Source: Megalonaias nervosa
Taxonomy: Eukaryota > Mollusca > Bivalvia > Unionida > Unionidae
DNA length: 64,000 nt
Reading direction: 5' to 3'
NCBI GenBank assembly: GCA_016617855.1
Contig: JAECUM010000796.1
Coordinates: 1 to 64,000 of the forward strand
Under the pieces are notes generated by a model. That model worked only from the letters and a program-made list of their open reading frames with translations, did not search any database and had not been told where the DNA came from. A program made the position numbers and the translations under genes. The stretch's first letter is position 1. Every line of letters begins with the position of its first letter. Shown piece by piece: positions 57,957-64,000 of the stretch.

Positions 57957-60545
57957 GGCAGTGGTTTCATTAATAAAAATGGTCTTCCTTAATAAAATTG
58001 TGTATGAAAAATTATTGATACAATCTTGCAACTGAATACATAATGCAAATGAACTTTAAGGAAAAGAAACGTTTCATCCAAATTAATATGAAGATTTCAA
58101 CAGCAACTGCAACCACACATTAAAAACTAGAAATATCTCATGAAAATTTAATCCATTAATAATTCTCAAGAGTTTCATTAATGTTGAAAAAAATACTGCT
58201 ATAAATGAATGTCATAGACTAATACTTTAACAATTAGGTAATAAATTAATGCAGTGCTCTCCTTTACAGGTTAATTTTTTGCAAGGAAAATTACATAGCC
58301 TTGGCACTGTGTTCATAATTATAAATCACCAATTAACTGCTTAAATTTCTGACTGGTGTAATTTTAAAAGTTTGCAAGTAAATAAATTCCTCAAATTCTA
58401 TAGGAGGCACTTAAAAAAATAATAAGTTAGACTTTTGTGGTTTTCATTGTTTACCACCTTGAAAAGAATAGCTCTAAGTTTATCTAAATGCATTTACCTG
58501 AAATATATATCATTCTAAAGGAAACATAGATCATTCTAAAGGCTGCAATGACCACCAGAAAAATCTCATTAAAAATACTTTCACTTAGCTTTACCGGGTC
58601 ACACTCATAATCTGTTGGGATCATTGTTGAGAAATTTCTTTTCTTTCAGATATTTTTGGCCAGTTACAAGAAATGATCATTCACTGAACACCTAACATCA
58701 GGAAGAACCAGGATGGATTGATGGGCAGGGCCATATCAAGATTACCCCCCGCCCCCAATGCAAGCAGTTGGATGATTATAAACTGGCATTAGAATCCAAA
58801 ATAGAAAGTATAATTTCAGGAGAACAAATTGAGTTTTCTTGCATACATCTTCATGAATTAAAAATACAATTCATGAAATGTGTATACAAATGAGGTAATT
58901 CATTTTATTTTAAATTCTCATTACAATTCTTTTCATAACTTATTCATTGAAGTTAAATAAAAAACACATGAAAGATAATTCAAAATATATTTCATAAATC
59001 ATTCTATAATGTAAAGCTAGAGAAAATTGAAGTAAACAACAGGGTTCATAAGCTTCCACACAAGTGAAATTTAAGCCTTTTCCATGGCTTTCATTGGCCT
59101 CAAAAATATATTTTGAGGACCTCACATACAGTATGGAATGATGAATACAAACCAAAAAAGCTGAAACACCTCAGATTGGCAACACAACAGAGCAAGATCT
59201 CTGATAAACTAATTATGCTGATATTCTGGAAACCAGAGGACAATAAATAATCCAAAATAAGTTTGCAGGAGTAAAATGGTTTTCAAGGAATTTAAAACCA
59301 AAATGTCAACTGCCAAGGAAAGGATTTTAAGGCCTTGAGTTTAATAAGCCAAAATCCAGTACTTTCAAGGAAGTGTATGAACCCTGAAGCATGCACTGTT
59401 ATAGCTTTATCTTCTGGTGTGATCATTCCAGAAGTAATACATTTCTTTTTAATCTTTTAATAAAAGCACAAAATGAAACATTTCTGTGTGTCTCAATTTA
59501 CCCAATAACCTTTCCATTTTTGGTTTTATGTCAAGATAAAAATAAAATCCTCCTCCAGAAGAATAATGCCCAATATTTCATGTAGGGGTAGAAAAATTAA
59601 GAAAATCCATTAATGCATCCTTGGACAACAAGCTTTAAAATCTGCTTACCCAGAAATTATTGCAGATGGACCTAAAACTGATTTAATCACAATTATTCAA
59701 CAACTTTTGTTGTATACACACATGTAGTTAGTCCTAACTGTACACAGTGCTTGTAACTCACCATCACCATAAGTACTGCTAATGCAAACTGGCACAAAGG
59801 TTTACATAGCTTATTTAATCTTTTTGACATCAGCAAATACAATATAATTAAACTTTTTTTATTTTATGGTATCTTTTGGTCCATCAACTTTCCTGGAGTT
59901 GGTCACCTGCCAATAAACTATCCATATTTTACCCTTTTTGTTTTGAGTTTTGATCATTACTGTTCATGCCATCATTAATCCAATACTACTATTAATCCGG
60001 TGTCAAAACTGTCAAGGAACCATTACCTCACAAGCCAATATAGTATGCAGCAAGAACTGTGATTGGTTTGATTCTATAGACTTGTCATATTCCTTTAGCT
60101 AAAGTTAGCCAACACTAACAACTGTCACATGCTCCACAGCAAGTGCCTGATTCTTCAACTGACCAATGAGAAAGTGTAACACAATCATAGGCATTTTGTT
60201 TCCTTATGGGTTCTGACTGAACAGCTGGTAGTATGGACTGTGATTACTTAATCAACGCTTGTGTGAATTCTTACAGATAGCATGCAAGACTCAACTAAGG
60301 AACTATATGGAGATAATTTAGGCACCCTGCTTTAGGTACCATGATGGTCAATTTAATGATCAAATGTATATAACTGGAAAATATATAAAATTCCATTAAA
60401 ATTATAAACTTATTTATCTTTCTAAATAATATTTATCCATTGCCCAAAGTGGCTTTCACATTGGGAAAATGGTTGCCTGGCATTAACTTTTAGTTCTCCC
60501 AGGCAAATGGGAATGGATTTTTCTACCCCTGACATGGCATTCACT
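57957..60545. other. AT-rich, probably PAM intron; no exon recognised
   Basis: Scanned for further PAM tail exons without a convincing hit. Confidence 0.4.
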
Positions 60546-60547
60546 GT

Positions 60548-60600
60548 AGCTTACCACTTTTGTCTGACTATTAGGGTCACTATCTATATTGCCTCTTTTC
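60548..60600 (-). CDS. Possible upstream PAM exon (juxtamembrane, basic)
   Basis: On the minus strand a pyrimidine tract and cacccag acceptor (cctttcatgtcacccag) precede GT AGA AAG..., reading RKKRGNIDSDPNSQTKV. It is followed by a good donor gtaagc. It is small (about 53 bp), basic then acidic/polar, as expected just after a membrane helix. The end phase (0) does not fit the last exon (needs 1), so at least one exon would be missing between them. The hydrophobic stretch upstream in the same frame is translated pyrimidine tract, so it is not evidence of a membrane segment. Confidence 0.3.
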
Positions 60601-60604
60601 TTTC

Positions 60605-61595
60605 TACCTGGGTGACATGAAAGGAACAACACACACATTAAGCAAGAAGCAAAAACAAATAAAATAAAAAACAATAAACCAACCTTATATATAGGTGAGT
60701 GGAATGAAAAGACTGAGGAAGCAATCAAGGCCAGATTGAGCATTTAATGTCAATGTAATAAATATTTATCTTTTTACTAATCAGAGATATGTTTGCATAA
60801 CACTGACACATTTTATAACTTTTTCTAAGTTTAAATTCTTATTTGTAAGATAGCCTAAGGTTTATAGATTGATAACACTTTGTTTACCAGTTATCAATTT
60901 AACTACTCTGCCATAGACACATTTTGCATGTAATAAAACACAATTTGTTTGTGTTTGTAAAACAAATATGCCCCTCTGCAAAGAAATTTTGGGTCCCAAA
61001 ATTCTGACAAAATTTGTACAAAAATGTCAGAAAAGTCTAACCAGGTTATATATATATGTATACACACATAAACAGAAAATTTATTTGTCTTAGGATGCTT
61101 TTGGCTTAGTTGTACTCACGTAGTTTTGTCACACACAAAAATGAGTATCCCAAATGGCACATGAAACACCCATCACATGACCATTTCAACAGTAATAACC
61201 TTCACCTTCTGAGCTAGGGACCTGATTATTATATAATAAGTTGTGGTAAAGTTTCATAAAGTATCTGTAGGAGTTAAAAGTAACAGCCTGGATGAGGAAA
61301 CTAAGTAATGACTTACTTTATCTCTTGTTGCTACCTGGATCATGACGCAAGGGCTATGACTGAACAAAATACTGTTGGGTTAAGAATGATATACAAAGGC
61401 TAAAGTTTCATTAAATTATCTTCAGTGGTACTACAGTTATGCTGTACATGGATAGCGATCACTGATTATTTCCCTTGCTACAACCTTGACACTGAGGCAG
61501 GGGTCATGACTTTGATATGCCATGCACCTTCCAGTCATGATAATGTTTCCAACAGTAACAATGTCATGAGCCAGACAAGCAAAAATTAATGGATG
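60605..61595. other. AT-rich, no feature recognised
   Basis: No gene, and no repeat strong enough to delimit. Confidence 0.5.
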
Positions 61596-62835
61596 AAAGG
61601 ATTGATGCATGGATGGGCAATGCCATAACACATTATGTCCGACTTCAGATGGCAGAGAAAAAAGTCCAAGTAAAAAAAATTATGAAACGTGAAAAACTGA
61701 AAACTGACTGTAATTATCTGATACTCAAATTTGTTCGTTTCCATATTAATACAAGTATGGCTACCAAATTTCACACGTATACTTGAAGAGGGTTTGCTTA
61801 ATTGTGCTAACAAAACTTTTGTCAGAAACAAATTTAAGAAGTTAAAAAATATACAATCATTGAAAACTTACCGTAATGGCCTAACAAACTAATCATGTCA
61901 TCAACATCTAAAAGCACACAAATATGTTTACTAAATTTCATGTGTACCTCTCTCTAGTGGTTCTGCTTAATTGCGTTAATTTTTTTTTTAAAACGAAGTA
62001 AGAAATAAAATAAAAAATGTATTTTAAAAAAAAAAAAAAAATTGCTGCAGTACATTTTAAAATCTGATCAGCTCATCTACTTGTGACAATCATAAAGTTT
62101 GCAAAATTTCATGGCTCCAAGTTCAACTGTCTCTCAGCCAGAATGTTAAACTAGATATGGGACAGATACATGGACATATGACCTTATCAAAAGATCAGAA
62201 ATGTGTAAAAAAACTGAAACTTGGCATAATGACAAGAAAATCTGATCAGAACATCTGCATATGAATCTGCCAACCAAATTTTTATTTTATACCTAGTATT
62301 GTTTTGCTTAATCATGCTAACTGGGGATTCCGTCAAAAAGTCGTAATTCCTAAAAGTTTTAAAAAGTATCAAAAAAACTGAAATATTGTGGTAATGGCCT
62401 TATTATTTTATCAGGTTAACCACATGGATACAAATATGGAAACAGGTCAGTCACATGGATACAAATATGGAAACAGGTCAGTCACATGGATACAAATATG
62501 GAAATAGGTCAGTCACAAGGATACAAATATGTAAACAGGTCAGTCACATGGATACAAATATGGAAACAGGTCAGTCACATGGATACAAATATGGAAACAT
62601 TTTCATTTGTCTGCATTAAGCAGTTTTTGCTAAATCTTGCTAAACAGATTCTTGGAAGGATGTATGAATAGACATGATGAGATCAAGATGACCCCACACC
62701 GGGGAAGGGGCATAAAGAAACATGTGGGCACATTAATACTGGCAAAGCATGAAGCAAGCAGACATTATGTCCAACTTCAGCTAGAAAAATGCCTTGCTAA
62801 AATGGTCAAACTGAAAACTTCATCACACAGGTGAC
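61596..62835. repeat. Degenerate ~170-190 bp tandem repeat
   Basis: Five or six diverged units with recurring aaaactgaaa, gtaatggcc, acaaatatg, ccaaatttcatg and tgcttaattgtgctaa elements. Confidence 0.65.
62422..62605 (+). repeat. 31-bp minisatellite, ~6 units
   Basis: Unit ggatacaaatatggaaacag + gtcagtcacat. It appears to be a local expansion of the acaaatatg block of the surrounding 180-bp repeat. Confidence 0.95.
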
Positions 62836-62839
62836 AATT

Positions 62840-63430
62840 TTGTTATTTCTGTGATATCCTTAATTATCTAGAAAATGTACGTGTATTTTGGACTATGCAG
62901 ATATTACTATGGAGATGACCTATAGAAAAAATGGTGAATTATTAGACAGAGAAGAATTTTCTGTTTCAAACTGCAACAATTTTTGCAAATTAATGTCCAA
63001 GTGCTGCTGCTGCTCATCGTCTCTGGATCAGAATCCAATAATATAACAGACAGCATTCTCCAGACACCTACACCAAACACTGAATACCAAATTGCTAAAA
63101 CTGTCAATGCCAGAGGAAACCCACATCATAGTGTAACCAGGATGATATCAATGATTACAGAACTCATCTCTACGAAGCATTTAGCTGTCACAATGATTGC
63201 AAACATTAATCATAAAGAAATATAAATTCAGACTAAAGTGGTCTTCACCTTTGAAATGTTGACCCCTGCAACTGAGCATAACATATATAAAACAATAACA
63301 ACTGATATAAAACAATAACAAAAAGTCCCTTGAAGGGACTGATGCTCAGCTGGGAAAAAATATTCCTTGGAATAAAAAACCATTTTGTCCTTTCAACTGT
63401 TGTTTGTTGAAGCCATCTCTTATATTCATT
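62840..63430. other. Non-coding, no confident feature
   Basis: A Ser/Thr-rich plus ORF at 62983-63225 has no motif. (ataaaacaa) is duplicated near 63287-63318. Confidence 0.4.
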
Positions 63431-63434
63431 TTAA

Positions 63435-64000
63435 ATTAGCTGCTGTGGTGCATATAGCTGAAGTCAGGATAGCACCATTTTCATTTAGGGCAAAGTAGAC
63501 ATCATTAGACATCTTCTGGTCAAAACTGCAGTAAGAATGATCATCAATTTAGGGGGAACAGTGACAACAAGATTTTTCAGACAGTCATTGTGGTGGCCCT
63601 ATTGTATGCATCAATGGCAACATTTTTATTAGGATCAATCAAAATAAAAATTCATAAGAGTTCCCCTCTTCAAATCATATTTTTCTATGCATCCAAAACC
63701 TGGCTATGAGACAATGGTTTATTTCGGAATCCGGATGCTACAACTGTAAGTCGCGACAATACTAGTCACATGACCTCACAAAAATAGCTATACCAGCTGC
63801 ACCAGCAACATCAGCGACAAAGGGGTAATAATATAAACCTCACACTTACATAACAAAGTGATCTGTTGAACAAACTAAATCAACCCTAAGATATGACCAT
63901 CCATTCAGGATGAGTAGTGATAACAAGATTTATAAGATGGCTCCCATTGTGGCCATATTGGATATCAGATCAGCACTATTTTCATTTAGGACCAAACAGA
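63435..64000. repeat. Diverged repeat with 'caagattt..cattgtggcc' blocks, two copies
   Basis: 63470-63605 and 63885-64000 share 'accattttcatttagg', 'ataacaagattt' / 'acaacaagattt' and 'cattgtggtggcc' / 'cattgtggcc'. The second copy runs off the window end. Confidence 0.55.

Noticed and set aside
60600..60743. Transmembrane helix of PAM in the 86-codon minus ORF
   Set aside because: The hydrophobic residues come from a T-rich intronic pyrimidine tract before a splice acceptor, so they are not evidence for a membrane segment.
1..64000. Prokaryotic operons or Shine-Dalgarno-led genes
   Set aside because: Base composition, SINEs, LINE tails and a spliced PAM exon all indicate nuclear metazoan DNA; the collinear gene series are transposon-derived.

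Overview
The window is AT-rich, intron-bearing metazoan nuclear DNA with almost no intact protein-coding sequence. Dense tRNA-derived SINEs, CR1/L2-like LINEs, Polinton and DIRS remnants, long (AT)n tracts and many 30-190 bp tandem repeats suggest a lophotrochozoan, most likely a mollusc. This is inference from repeat content, not a taxonomic result.

Left part (1-9.9 kb): a dispersed repeat also found at 19-20 kb, a 3'-truncated-ORF CR1/L2-type LINE end (2.2-3.0 kb), a fold-back element between (TA)n tracts (3.2-3.4 kb), two 5'-truncated SINE insertions with clear target-site duplications, an unidentified broken coding remnant (5.2-6.8 kb) and one small ORF with a signal peptide on the minus strand (7.16-7.54 kb).

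Middle part (9.9-32.5 kb): a graveyard of virus-like mobile elements. Polinton (Maverick) remnant 1 (about 10.0-17.16 kb, plus strand) carries, in order, a SAP-like ORF, A32-like packaging ATPase, coiled-coil protein, penton/minor-capsid-like protein, small basic protein, double-jelly-roll major capsid protein, pVI-like protein, deleted adenain-like protease and three proteins of unknown function (A, B, C). A second, diverged Polinton remnant (24.4-28.5 kb, minus strand) repeats the MCP-pVI-protease-A-B-C series in inverted orientation. It abuts a phospholipase A2-like gene and an rve integrase on the plus strand (28.5-29.8 kb). The integrase runs directly into a minus-strand DIRS-type retrotransposon (gag, RT, RNase H; 29.8-32.4 kb). 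A LINE EN/RT remnant lies between the two Polintons. Every one of these genes carries stops or frameshifts. No family-B DNA polymerase was seen.

Right part (32.5-64 kb): a segmental duplication (copy A about 33.9-43.85 kb, copy B about 47.6-49.75 kb). Only copy A contains a 7.1-kb array of a 53-bp satellite with higher-order structure. After that come LINE and SINE remnants, several minisatellites, and one recognisable host exon: the last coding exon of peptidylglycine alpha-amidating monooxygenase (PAM) on the minus strand at 56.34-56.49 kb, with a nearby poly(A) signal. The remainder is AT-rich intergenic or intronic DNA with degenerate tandem repeats.
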